A DNA stretch of 38,207 bases from an uncultured Clostridia bacterium (GTDB lineage Bacteria > Bacillota > Clostridia > Oscillospirales > Acutalibacteraceae). The position numbers and the translations under genes were made by a program. The notes beneath the pieces are model-generated. The model ran no database searches and was not told the DNA's origin. It saw only the letters and a list, made by a program, of their open reading frames with translations. The stretch covers positions 1-38,207 of the forward strand of contig CAMLSX010000018.1 in the NCBI GenBank assembly GCA_946484175.1, written 5' to 3'. Shown here piece by piece: positions 1 to 8,465 of this stretch. Every line of letters starts with the position of its first letter. The stretch's first letter is position 1.

Positions 1-1474
1 CGATTTCCTGCTTTTTCTGCCGTGTAACGGCGTTTTGGCGCTCCTGCTCATGCTGCACCTGATAGATGCTGTAATGGATAGCCCAGAGTTTTTTTGTATC
101 GGCGTGCAGGGGCTTGATCTTCTGCTGCAACATCTGATATTCCGTTTCCAGCTTGGCTTTCTCTCTGCGCCACGCATGGACGGAGATTTTCCCGTCTAAC
201 CACTGATCTTTCAGCTTGCGCTCAGCCATGTAAAATGTCCGCAGCACGTTCTCATGCTCTGCCTTGTATTTCTGACGAGATTTCTCAAAGCGGATGGTTT
301 TCAGCTTGTCGGCAACGGGTTTGCCTTGCTGGTAGTAGTCCGCCATGCGGAGCAGCTCGTCCAGTTCCTTGATGCGGGCCTGTTTCCCGGATGCAGATTC
401 TTTCAGCGTGTCAATCTGTTCCTGCATAGAGTTCAGCAGCGCGTCCAAATCCTCGGTGGTGCGGAGCTGCTTGGATTCCAAATAACTGACGGTTTCCGAA
501 AACTTTTTCAAGTTTCCGATTTTAGCCTTGCCGCTGTATGCGCCCCTGTTACGGTCGTCATAGTAAGCGGACAGTAGTTCTACCAGCGTAGGCGGTTGGG
601 GCGCGGAAAGCTCGGCTTTGACCTCTTTCAGCCAGCCGATCAGGGATGCAATTTTCTGCTTTGCCTCCCGCAGCATGGAGTTGGTTTTCCTGATCCAGCG
701 GTTGAGGTCGCCTTTGTCGGTACGGATACCCTTTTGCTCCATCGCCTTGACGGTGGGGCCTTCGTGGACGGTGGGTAACTGCTCCACACCCTGACGCTCA
801 TAGCTGCGATGGTCGATGCGGCAATCCAAACATTTCTCCGCGAATTTGGCGTTGCACAACTCCGCCCATGCCTGCCGCCACTGCTCCAAGGTGTCGGGGC
901 TGCCCCAGTCGGTGGTGGGCACAGCGTTGAACACATAATCTCCAGCCTCGTCCCGGATGCGCTCGCCGTGCTCGTCCAGCACATATTCCCGGCGCTGTTT
1001 ATTGCCCCATCTGCCGTCCGGCAAGATGGGCCGGATGGGGCACAGCACATGGAAGTGCGGGTTCTGGATGCCGCCGTCCTCTCTGTCTGGCTGGTGTACG
1101 GCGAAATCCACTACCATGCCCCGGCCAACAAAGTTCTCCAACAAAAACTGCCTTGCAAGGACGATGTTCTCCTGCATGGAGAATTCGTTCTGCAAAGCAA
1201 TGTCAAAACTGTATGCAAGCTGTGCTTTCTTACCGCGCTCGGCTTTCTCTACGGCATTCCAGAGGGTTTGCCGGTCTGCATATTCCGGCGGGGCATGGGG
1301 CGGCAGAAGGATTTCGGAACAGATCACGCCGCCTTTGCGGGTGTAGTCGCTGTCTTCGCCGTAATACTCGCTGTGCAGTTTTTCGCCGGAGCGGTAGGCG
1401 GCGGATGCCACAACCGACTGCCCGGCGCTTCGTTTGATCTGCGTTACATGAAAATGGAACAGTGCGATATTTAT
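1..1474 (-). CDS. MobA/MobL-family relaxase, C-terminus cut by window edge
   Basis: This is a conjugative mobilization relaxase, which nicks oriT and leads single-stranded DNA into a recipient. The reading frame is open from about 1474 down to base 1, so about 490 residues are visible and the C-terminus lies outside. The N-terminal part reads IALFHFHVTQIKRSAGQS, followed by SAAYRSGE, LPPHAPPEYADR and the metal-binding histidine motif NPHFHVLCPIRP, all typical of MobA/MobL. A charged, probably coiled-coil region follows. It is downstream of a DUF3847 gene. The start is odd: homologues begin MNIALFHF, but here the expected ATG position is ATA at 1472-1474, in an ATAA overlap with the upstream TAA. 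ATC (1466-1468) or CTG (1460-1462) are alternatives; no ATG, GTG or TTG lies nearby in frame. The family call is firm; the exact start is not. Confidence 0.88.
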   Translation of the reverse strand, partial: MNIALFHFHVTQIKRSAGQSVVASAAYRSGEKLHSEYYGEDSDYTRKGGVICSEILLPPHAPPEYADRQTLWNAVEKAERGKKAQLAYSFDIALQNEFSMQENIVLARQFLLENFVGRGMVVDFAVHQPDREDGGIQNPHFHVLCPIRPILPDGRWGNKQRREYVLDEHGERIRDEAGDYVFNAVPTTDWGSPDTLEQWRQAWAELCNAKFAEKCLDCRIDHRSYERQGVEQLPTVHEGPTVKAMEQKGIRTDKGDLNRWIRKTNSMLREAKQKIASLIGWLKEVKAELSAPQPPTLVELLSAYYDDRNRGAYSGKAKIGNLKKFSETVSYLESKQLRTTEDLDALLNSMQEQIDTLKESASGKQARIKELDELLRMADYYQQGKPVADKLKTIRFEKSRQKYKAEHENVLRTFYMAERKLKDQWLDGKISVHAWRREKAKLETEYQMLQQKIKPLHADTKKLWAIHYSIYQVQHEQERQNAVTRQKKQEI

Positions 1475-1788
1475 CCCTTTCCTTTCTGCTCGGTGGCGTT
1501 TTGGGCGTTGACGGCGGACATGAGCAAACTCTTGACTTCCGGCAAAGTAAGTGCTTTTTCCGCAAAGGCGTAGAACTCGGTTTCGGTCAAAACCTTTGCC
1601 AGCGGCTCCACGCTTTCGATGGCCGCGCCGCGGGTGATGAGCCGGTGGGCCCGCTTGCGGCGGTCGCCTTTCTCGTAGTAGCTGCGGCGGTTTTCCAGCT
1701 GCTGTTGTTTGTGTTGAAGCTGGGCAAGCTGGCGTTCCTTGGCGGCGATTTCGGCTTCCAACTCCGGGATGGTTTTCTGTTTTGGCAT
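1471..1788 (-). CDS. DUF3847 family mobilization-associated protein
   Basis: This 105-residue, highly charged protein begins with a predicted coiled coil (about residues 6-45, IPELEAEIAAKERQLAQLQ) followed by a basic stretch, GDRRKRAHRLITRGAAIESV. This is the DUF3847 layout. The family is usually encoded directly before MobA/MobL relaxases and is presumed to be a relaxosome accessory protein, although its biochemistry is not established. A strong ribosome site, AAGGAGG, lies 9 bases before the ATG. Its TAA stop overlaps the presumed start of the relaxase, so the two are probably translated together. Confidence 0.8.
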   Translation of the reverse strand: MPKQKTIPELEAEIAAKERQLAQLQHKQQQLENRRSYYEKGDRRKRAHRLITRGAAIESVEPLAKVLTETEFYAFAEKALTLPEVKSLLMSAVNAQNATEQKGKG

Positions 1789-1830
1789 GGTACATGACCT
1801 CCTTAAAAAATGGTGGGTAAAAACAAAAAG

Positions 1831-1907
1831 ACCGCCTACCGAAAAATCGGTAAACGGCCTATTTCTAAACTGTACTGTTGTTTAGCTTTTTAATTCATCT
1901 TATTATA
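1831..1907 (-). promoter_or_regulatory. Leader of the mobilization operon: -10 box, dyad and hairpin
   Basis: Upstream of the DUF3847 gene, on the minus strand, there is a perfect TATAAT (1902-1907) without an obvious -35 match. Downstream of it lies an interrupted palindrome, CTAAAC-N9-GTTTAG (1865-1885), placed like a repressor operator. A hairpin with TACCGA/TCGGTA arms (1837-1852), flanked by GCC/GGC, follows in the untranslated leader. The sequences are visible; a regulatory role is inferred. The stretch 1908-2006 holds nothing else that I recognise. Confidence 0.4.
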
Positions 1908-2006
1908 CAGCTAACCTTCAGGATGGTTTTCACAAACTTACTGTCAACGGGTAGTTTGTATTGAATATTATAAATGTTTCGTTAGGTTCTAGAACACCTC
2001 GATATT

Positions 2007-3023
2007 TTAGATGGATTTTTTGATTCTCTCCAATTCCCTTCTGTTGAACAAAAGCATACCCAGCAATTTTCGAATAACGTTGTCCAGTTCACAGCAAACA
2101 TGCTGCACAGCCCAGTTTTTACGACTGTACTCAGAATAGTCAAAAGCGAACCGCCCATCCATGAACTCGAAAGCATATGTTTCGACTACTGTTTCAAAGG
2201 CTAAGAAATCGCCGTGCGCAATTTTGTTTCTCATTTTTCTAAAAAGTTCAGCCTGTCGCTTTGTATCGCTTTCTGGATCAAGCGGCTCAAAAAACTGCGG
2301 CAATTTAGTGTCGAGTTCACTTTCTTTGCGATTTTCGAGAAAAAGCTGGCATAACGAAAAAGCTTTCACCAAATGATTCGCATTGTACTCATTATCCTTG
2401 TGGATGGTATTGACCAAGTAATCGAAAAGCAAATAGTCATTCCTTGAGCACAAGAAGCTGTCAAAGAGTTTTCCCCACTCCTGCAATGCCAAAATGTACG
2501 CAGCAGCTTCCTCACCACCCCAGAAAATGCGACAATGGTCAATTTCGTCGTGGTTGGATGAGAAAATCCATTGCGGCACAGGGCTTGGGATTGCATAGTC
2601 TGTTTGGTCTGAATAGGCCATGAAGTTAATAAAGTCTATGATTTTCTCGGAATAGTCTTCTTCACATAACCGCCCATCAAAGCAATTGGTATCCCACCCA
2701 CCAAGGGGCATGTCCGTGTAATCATAATTTTGATAAATGCAGATCATTAGGTCTGCAATTTTTATATAGTGTTCTTGTTCAAACTTCTCTGGAAGGGCCC
2801 CATCTGAAAACAATGTTTGATACAAATTGATTATTCCGCAAGGATAGTTCGTCCCTATCTTTTCTTGATAGATTTTGTCTGCTTTCACTGCCAGTTCGAG
2901 CTCATTGGCCAGAGCGCCTCTCCATTCATCGTGTTCTTCGCTTGGCAGATTGGCTATGTACAATCCAAGTTTTTCAGATATACAAATTGGTTCAATTTTG
3001 CCGTAAAAGTTTAATACAACCAT
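2007..3023 (-). CDS. HEPN-motif protein, possible RNase effector
   Basis: I do not recognise a named family for this 338-residue protein, but near its C-terminus (R265 to H270) it has RNKIAH followed by GDF. That fits the Rx4-6H catalytic signature of HEPN domains, which act as metal-independent RNases in many toxin-antitoxin and phage-defence systems. The preceding part is rich in acidic and aromatic residues, with no membrane segment or signal peptide. It is the second gene of a pair: the 186-residue gene ends 36 bases upstream. The pair is AT-rich compared with the mobilization and restriction genes around it, which suggests it was acquired separately. Candidate roles are an abortive-infection or toxin effector. 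A non-catalytic HEPN scaffold is the alternative. Confidence 0.55.
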   Translation of the reverse strand: MVVLNFYGKIEPICISEKLGLYIANLPSEEHDEWRGALANELELAVKADKIYQEKIGTNYPCGIINLYQTLFSDGALPEKFEQEHYIKIADLMICIYQNYDYTDMPLGGWDTNCFDGRLCEEDYSEKIIDFINFMAYSDQTDYAIPSPVPQWIFSSNHDEIDHCRIFWGGEEAAAYILALQEWGKLFDSFLCSRNDYLLFDYLVNTIHKDNEYNANHLVKAFSLCQLFLENRKESELDTKLPQFFEPLDPESDTKRQAELFRKMRNKIAHGDFLAFETVVETYAFEFMDGRFAFDYSEYSRKNWAVQHVCCELDNVIRKLLGMLLFNRRELERIKKSI

Positions 3024-3059
3024 TTTCTCTCCTGAAAACTAATGTGCATAATTTGTAAC

Positions 3060-3620
3060 CTATCGTTTTCCACGTTCTTTGCGGCTGAAAACATAGTCGT
3101 TAGCTTTTGGATCATAATGAGATGACATTCCTACGATATCGTCTGACGCTATATAGTCCATATATGCTATCCAAGCATCTAATGGAATACGATAAAGGAC
3201 TTTATTGCGATCAAAATCAGATGTTACGCTGAAGCTATCGATTATTCCGTCTTCATTAAATACAACGAAAAACATGTAAGAATGTATTAGCCAATTGCAT
3301 ACATTCTTTCCTGCAACAATAACTTCTTTCTCGTTTTCCCAGTCATGACTATCTTCTTCCGGCCATCGATGGAGCTGATCGACAGGCTTAAGCGGCTGAA
3401 CCGAAAAGACTTTCAGCGAATAGTTTTCAGCTTCGTCGCTGAGTTTTCCACCGCAATCAATCAGTTTTCGAATGATGAACGCGGAATAGAAAATTGCCTT
3501 TTCGATGACTGTATATGTGGCGTCATCATTCTTCTTGAAGTGCTCCGCCGTATTGTATTTGATAATCAGGTTTTTACGTCTGCGTAAATCTTGTTTCCAC
3601 GGAAAGCTTTCAAAAATCAT
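3060..3620 (-). CDS. Hypothetical protein paired with the HEPN-motif gene
   Basis: This is a 186-residue protein of unknown function. Visible parts are a basic N-terminus (KQDLRRRKNLIIKYNTAEHF), a helical segment, TVIEKAIFYSAFIIRKLIDCG, and a mixed alpha/beta C-terminal half ending in basic residues. There are no membrane segments. GAGGTG lies 5 bases before the ATG, supporting this start. It is the first gene of a two-gene transcription unit with the HEPN-motif gene and shares its low GC content. By analogy with other two-gene effector modules it could be an antitoxin, sensor or regulator, but nothing in the sequence proves this. Confidence 0.6.
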   Translation of the reverse strand: MIFESFPWKQDLRRRKNLIIKYNTAEHFKKNDDATYTVIEKAIFYSAFIIRKLIDCGGKLSDEAENYSLKVFSVQPLKPVDQLHRWPEEDSHDWENEKEVIVAGKNVCNWLIHSYMFFVVFNEDGIIDSFSVTSDFDRNKVLYRIPLDAWIAYMDYIASDDIVGMSSHYDPKANDYVFSRKERGKR

Positions 3621-3827
3621 AATAACACCTCAAGAACTTCTTCAATTCTATATTGTGTAGCAATATTGGGCAGACTGATTTCAAGCGTTTTAATGCCTCT
3701 AGCATAACATCAGGCAAGGGTAAGTGCAAGAGCTCAAACCGTAAGTTCCTTGATTCTACGGGCTTTCCCAGTGCTTGTCCATAAATAACACCTGTCTTTG
3801 CAGAACTGGGTAGTGCGGCAGGAATAG

Positions 3828-3974
3828 CCGCATAGCGGCGCAAGGGGTGCAGCCCCTTGTACGGAACGCAGTGACGCAAAACAGCCCGGACTTCCATCGT
3901 CCGGGCTGTCTGCCTCGCAGAGCGCACGCATACAGGGTTTACCCTGTATAGAAGTGCGCCCTTGTTACCAAGGG
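3828..3974. repeat. Cluster of short inverted repeats in a 370-base gene-poor stretch
   Basis: The interval 3621-3990 has no convincing gene but is dense in dyads. They are GCCGC/GCGGC (3828-3840), CAAGGGG/CCCCTTG (3841-3859), an 11-bp perfect stem ACAGCCCGGAC/GTCCGGGCTGT (3881-3909), TACAGGG/CCCTGTA (3931-3948) nested inside GCGCAC/GTGCGC (3922-3959), and CCCTTG/CAAGGG (3959-3974). The 3881-3909 stem is annotated as a terminator. The rest may be oriT-like, recombination-related or simply structured RNA. Confidence 0.6.
3877..3909 (-). terminator. Probable terminator of the restriction-modification-like operon
   Basis: Read on the minus strand, a perfect 11-bp stem with a 7-base loop (3881-3909) is followed by a short run, TTTTG. 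It lies about 80 bases after the stop codon of the helicase gene. The T-run is brief, so termination may be incomplete. Confidence 0.5.
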
Positions 3975-3990
3975 ATGATCGAGCGGTTCC

Positions 3991-6939
3991 TCACGCTTTT
4001 CGCAGGAACCCCTGCTGGAACGCACCGGGAAACTGGAACTTTTTCTCCAAGCCGCCGAAAGAAACAGTGATAAACCCTTTGTCGATGTTCTGCACAACGC
4101 CCGCGCCAAACGCTTTATGTACCACAGCGGAACCCACTGTAATATCAGAGACATCCACCTGTGGCACAGCCTTGGTCGGCTCTGGGGTGGCTGACACGGG
4201 TGGGACAGACGACGGGTGGTAGGTTGGACGCGCCGGTGGCACAATATCCCGCCGGATGGTCGTAGTAACCACCGGGCTGCGTCCTGCACGCCTGCTTGGC
4301 TGGGGTTTCGGCTCCGGTTCAGGTATTTCGTCCTCATCTTCTTCCGCCGTAGTGGTGTCTGCGCCAAAATACGGTGCGTCCGGCACATCCTCTGCGCTAA
4401 GGGCGGGTGCTTCCTCTGAGCTGACCAACTGCCCGGCCATTATGTCGTAATCCTGCCGGGTCAGTACGGTGCTGTACAGACCGATGCTCTCGCCCGCATG
4501 GCGGTCGATGCCGGTGTAGGACAGGCTGGCATCCTCATACCGCTTGAATTTGTACACGGCGTCGTTCATCAAGGCTTCGTTGAACACATTCAGCGAAACC
4601 AACAGCTCAAAATCTTTCACATTCAGGCCTGTCACTTTTTTGAACAGCTCCGGCTCCAACTGGGTGATAACATCTTTCAAGCTGTACTCGCGGTAGTCGG
4701 TCAGGTACATAAACACCGGCACACGGGTGGCAAACTTGATCAGCTTCTCCTGGATCATCTTGCGCTTGGATTTGTACTCTTTTTCTTCCTCCGAGAGCTC
4801 TTTCTTCTGCTTGGGCGTCAGTTTGTCGCTCTCCTTTTTCGCCTTTTTGACGGCTTCCGACTTGTTGATGATCGTCTCAATATCATCGTTCAAGCTGCGG
4901 AAACCCTCAATCCGCATCAGCGCATCCATCGCCTCTTTGTTGGCCAGCAGGCGCGCCAGCGTCTCATTGTCTACATTGACCAGCAGCGCAGACTCCCACC
5001 GCTTAGCCAGCAGCGTGGCGGAGGTGCCCGCCATCGCAATGTCCAGAATTTCGGCGGCATTGACCTGCCGCATGGCGCTGCCATCGTAGGCTAGCACCGG
5101 CAGGAAGTTGATAAATTCGCCGACTTTCTTTTCCGGGTTGCTCTCGCCCACATTCAGGCGGCAGCTGTAATCGGAAATTTGCTTCAGCGCCCGGTCCAGG
5201 GCAAAGTCAAAGACATAGCACTCTTTTTTGATGATCTGCTTTTTGCCACTGTCGTCGTTGATTTCCCAGGGGCTTTGCACGCGGAACGCCGCCTGGAAAT
5301 AGGTCTCCGGGCTGGACAAGTTGCGCAGCATAAAAATGCCGGTCCACGGCTTGATGGTCACACCGGTGGTCAGCTTGCCACAGGAGAGGGTGATGGTTTT
5401 GGTGGAGAGCGGGTCACCCATCGACCGCCGCACCGGCTCTACTGCACGGACGCCGATGCCTGCCTCAGTACCGGCACAGACATTGACCGTGTAGTCGTTG
5501 TAAAAGGCGTTTTGGCGCTGTTCCAGCAGGTTGGCCATTGCATAGCAGGAGGCCACATTGGGCAAGAACCACAGCGTATGGTTCAGCACGTTCAGCAGGC
5601 GCGTGTCCGAGAAGGGCATGGGCGGCTTTTCTGCGCCGAGCTTTAACTCGTCCACGGTGGTTTCCAGGTATGAGCCGCGGATCAGGTCCAGCCATTTCTG
5701 CACGTAATCTTCATAGACAAAATGGGCGTTTTCGCCCTTGCCCTCGGCCGAGAAAAAGACGTTCAGGTCAAACTCGTCAAATTCGCCCTGCTTGGCAATC
5801 TGCTGGATGCTGTCCGGGATTTTGTAGGTAAGCATGACCATGCGGGGCAGGGCGGCGTAGGGGTTATCCTCTCCCACCCAGTTTTCCTTGGCCCGCTGCT
5901 CGTCCGAGTAGGTCCAGTTATAGATCTGTTCCTCGATAAACTCGCCGGAGTTCAGCGCCCGGAACGGCGTGCCGGACAGGTACAGATAGTACATTGTTGT
6001 AATCGGCAGCCAGGTTTCATCGTAGGCGTTGCCGCGGTCGTATTTGCTCAGGTCCTCATCGTAATTGTCCTCGTCCTGCTCAAACAACTTACGGGCGTTT
6101 TCTTTCCAGGCTCCAAAGTGATACTCGTCAAAGATGACCAGGTCCCAGTTGGTAGTATGTACCCATTCATTGTTGGCCTTGATGCCGCCGGTCTCTTTGT
6201 TGACGCCGAGAAAATCCTGGAAGGAGCCAAAGCAGACGATAGGCCTGTTTTTGTCCGCCCGCTGGTACTGGTCGTTGATGGTGTCCTGCAAATTGTTTGC
6301 ATCGCGGGAGATAAACTGCCAGCCCTCAAAGTCCACATGGGACATCAGGTCCTCGCGCCAGGCGGTCTGTACAGCGGGCTTGAAGGTCAGGATCAGCACC
6401 CGCTTGAAGCCCATCTTTTTTGCCAGCTCATAGGAGGCAAAGGTCTTGCCAAAGCGCATTTTGGCGTTCCACAAAAATTTGGGCGTGCGGTTGGAGCCTT
6501 CCTCATAGGCGGAACGATAGTAGGCGATGGTGCGGTTGACTGCCTCCGCCTGTTCCGGGCGCATGGCAAAGGTCTGGGTGCGGTTCTCCACATTGTCGGT
6601 GTGGTTGCGCACGGCCACAATGGCGGCCTGCACATCTTGCACCGTGCAACGGAACCATTCGCCGCCCACGCGCTGCACGCCCTTGCGCTCCAACACGCGG
6701 TGGACATCGTGGTCATTGAAGCAGCTGCCATCCGGGTACATGGCGCTCTCCCGCAGCACGATGCGGTAGGGTACGCTGCCGTCCGGCCGCTTGGTGGGGT
6801 ACTGCTGTGCTACACGCCGGTCCACATCCACGGTGGTGTAGCCAACTTTCAGCAGGCCACGGTACTGGGGGTTGGTGTCCTCGTAGGCGTAGATCATGGG
6901 GTGGGTGGTGGGACGCTGGGGGAAGAATACCTGTGCCAT
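3991..6939 (-). CDS. GIY-YIG/T5orf172-helicase fusion, restriction-like subunit
   Basis: This 982-residue multidomain protein is probably the nuclease/translocase of a restriction-modification or related defence operon. Residues about 14-100 resemble the T5orf172 branch of GIY-YIG nucleases (MIYAYE, GLLKVGYTT, DRRV, GGEWF). Residues about 150-600 are an SF2 helicase: an unusual Walker A, MRFGKT (G164 K165 T166), a DEYH box at 271-274, and YLSGTPF. A Lys/Glu-rich helical region follows at about 700-740, then a Pro-rich linker. The C-terminal 50 residues (VGSAVVHKAFGAGVVQNI) look like the small SH3/Tudor-like fold found at UvrD/PcrA C-termini. Its ATG overlaps the stop of the preceding methyltransferase (TAATG), so translation is coupled. 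The methyltransferases probably protect the host site, but whether it cleaves DNA is inferred. Confidence 0.75.
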   Translation of the reverse strand: MAQVFFPQRPTTHPMIYAYEDTNPQYRGLLKVGYTTVDVDRRVAQQYPTKRPDGSVPYRIVLRESAMYPDGSCFNDHDVHRVLERKGVQRVGGEWFRCTVQDVQAAIVAVRNHTDNVENRTQTFAMRPEQAEAVNRTIAYYRSAYEEGSNRTPKFLWNAKMRFGKTFASYELAKKMGFKRVLILTFKPAVQTAWREDLMSHVDFEGWQFISRDANNLQDTINDQYQRADKNRPIVCFGSFQDFLGVNKETGGIKANNEWVHTTNWDLVIFDEYHFGAWKENARKLFEQDEDNYDEDLSKYDRGNAYDETWLPITTMYYLYLSGTPFRALNSGEFIEEQIYNWTYSDEQRAKENWVGEDNPYAALPRMVMLTYKIPDSIQQIAKQGEFDEFDLNVFFSAEGKGENAHFVYEDYVQKWLDLIRGSYLETTVDELKLGAEKPPMPFSDTRLLNVLNHTLWFLPNVASCYAMANLLEQRQNAFYNDYTVNVCAGTEAGIGVRAVEPVRRSMGDPLSTKTITLSCGKLTTGVTIKPWTGIFMLRNLSSPETYFQAAFRVQSPWEINDDSGKKQIIKKECYVFDFALDRALKQISDYSCRLNVGESNPEKKVGEFINFLPVLAYDGSAMRQVNAAEILDIAMAGTSATLLAKRWESALLVNVDNETLARLLANKEAMDALMRIEGFRSLNDDIETIINKSEAVKKAKKESDKLTPKQKKELSEEEKEYKSKRKMIQEKLIKFATRVPVFMYLTDYREYSLKDVITQLEPELFKKVTGLNVKDFELLVSLNVFNEALMNDAVYKFKRYEDASLSYTGIDRHAGESIGLYSTVLTRQDYDIMAGQLVSSEEAPALSAEDVPDAPYFGADTTTAEEDEDEIPEPEPKPQPSRRAGRSPVVTTTIRRDIVPPARPTYHPSSVPPVSATPEPTKAVPQVDVSDITVGSAVVHKAFGAGVVQNIDKGFITVSFGGLEKKFQFPGAFQQGFLRKA

Positions 6940-8465
6940 TACTCGTCACCACCTATGTCCATCGGCTTAATCATAGACTCAATAAAGTTGGTTTCTTCAT
7001 CTGTCAGGCCATACTTGGCATAGAGTTCTTCATCGCTCCAAGTCTTGGAAAAGTCCTGGACTGGAACAAAACAAAAGCTGGTTTTTGTAATCATTATTGA
7101 TGAACAGGCCTGTAAAATCAAGAAACGAACAAATTTGGTTTTAAGATAATCAAAAAAGTTCACCGTTTCACTTTTTGTGTCAAAAGCATCTACAACAATA
7201 TAAGTTTCACTACATACTTCTTTTGGTTCTAATATTTCCAGGACAGACAGAACACGTGCCTGACCTGATTTATCTCTTTTCCCTGCATGTTCAAAAAAGA
7301 CTCGGGAAACAATTACTTTCCACTTATCAATCAAAGCTGTACCAGCAGTTACTTTGGCTCTTCCAATTTTCCCCTTGCCACCGTTCCAACGTAAAGTAAG
7401 TTCTCCATGTCCATCAGGCCGGGCATAAGTTCTCAAGCCAAATGGCTTTTGCGTACTAACTGTCGAATCCACAGTAATTGGGTGGTTGGATAGAACTTTC
7501 TTTACTATGTTGACTGCTTTATTTGAACGGATAAGTATCTGATATTCATTCAAATATCTTTCACTCGCATCAATATTTGTTCCATCATGGTTTGTCACCA
7601 AGCAAGGACCGTGGTAATCTCTATCCCACAAGAAGTAGCAGACTCCTCCTGAAATATCGACACCTGGGAAACAATCTTCTGCATTCACAAAATCATGTAG
7701 CTCTTTAATCCGGTGGTCCTCTAGCATGGCTTTTCGAAATTCGCCAAGGCCACGGCCACCTGAAAACCATCGAGATGGTACAATCATAGACAAGTACCGC
7801 GGCTGTAATTTTTCTGCTTGTTTGACAAATTTTTGATAAATCGGAACAGCACTCGCATTATTTCCACCATCACTCAACTGATATGGCGGGTTTCCAATGA
7901 TCACATCAAACTTCATCTTAAAAATTTCCTCCGGCCGGGTCGTGTGGATAAACTCGTAGGCGTGACTTTCCAGCCCATCGCCGCGCTTGGCAGCGCCGTA
8001 TTCCTGCTCGGACGCGCCGCAAAAGACGCATTTGCCGTTTTTCCACACGTGCTGTGTGTTCTTAAACCGAATATTGCCCTGCACATCCTCAAAACAGGAG
8101 ACCGAGTATTTGCTGTTGGGGTATTTCGAGCAGTACACGCTCCGCCGCCCCAACAAGCTGGTCAGTTCGGTGATGGCAATGCCAAAAAGCTGCTTGTGGA
8201 AGATATGGTCCACCCGCTGCTGTAAATCGGGGATTTGGTCCTCCAGCCCCACCAGCAGCCGCTTGGCAATTTCCCGCAGAAACACGCCTGATTTGCAGGC
8301 CGGGTCGAGAAATGTGGTGTTCGGATCGCGAAACAACTCCTGCGGCAGCAGGTCCAGCATGGCGTTAGCTACCTCCGGCGGCGTGAACACCTCATCGTTG
8401 GAGAGGTTGGCAATGCAGGACAGAACATCTGGGTTATAAGTAGATGTGTACAGATCGTTACTCAT
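6939..8465 (-). CDS. N6-adenine DNA methyltransferase, Eco57I-like
   Basis: This 508-residue protein carries the hallmarks of a gamma-type N6-adenine methyltransferase. It has [15 protein letters not shown] near residue 27, SAM-binding motif I as FLDPACKSG (residues 52-60, with K in place of the usual G), and catalytic motif IV as NPPY (192-195) in [21 protein letters not shown] pair (146-149) may be part of a zinc knuckle. The remaining 300 residues probably recognise the target sequence. I chose the ATG at 8465 over an upstream frame extension because it overlaps the preceding gene's stop by 8 bases (ATGAGTAA), a normal coupling arrangement. The segment coding from about the NPPY motif onward is visibly AT-rich, whereas the first 180 codons are GC-rich. 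It is predicted to methylate the host's recognition site. Confidence 0.85.
   Translation of the reverse strand: MSNDLYTSTYNPDVLSCIANLSNDEVFTPPEVANAMLDLLPQELFRDPNTTFLDPACKSGVFLREIAKRLLVGLEDQIPDLQQRVDHIFHKQLFGIAITELTSLLGRRSVYCSKYPNSKYSVSCFEDVQGNIRFKNTQHVWKNGKCVFCGASEQEYGAAKRGDGLESHAYEFIHTTRPEEIFKMKFDVIIGNPPYQLSDGGNNASAVPIYQKFVKQAEKLQPRYLSMIVPSRWFSGGRGLGEFRKAMLEDHRIKELHDFVNAEDCFPGVDISGGVCYFLWDRDYHGPCLVTNHDGTNIDASERYLNEYQILIRSNKAVNIVKKVLSNHPITVDSTVSTQKPFGLRTYARPDGHGELTLRWNGGKGKIGRAKVTAGTALIDKWKVIVSRVFFEHAGKRDKSGQARVLSVLEILEPKEVCSETYIVVDAFDTKSETVNFFDYLKTKFVRFLILQACSSIMITKTSFCFVPVQDFSKTWSDEELYAKYGLTDEETNFIESMIKPMDIGGDE

Noticed and set aside
3610-3927. 105-residue minus-strand frame before the 186-residue gene, ending LKKFLRCYYDF
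   Set aside because: Its last part overlaps the next gene in a coupling-like way, but the N-terminal part is translated hairpin DNA and there is no ribosome site or family. Kept only as a doubtful candidate.
5722-7023. 433-residue plus-strand open frame opposite the helicase gene
   Set aside because: It is the mirror of a strongly supported coding region, has no ribosome site and no recognisable protein features.
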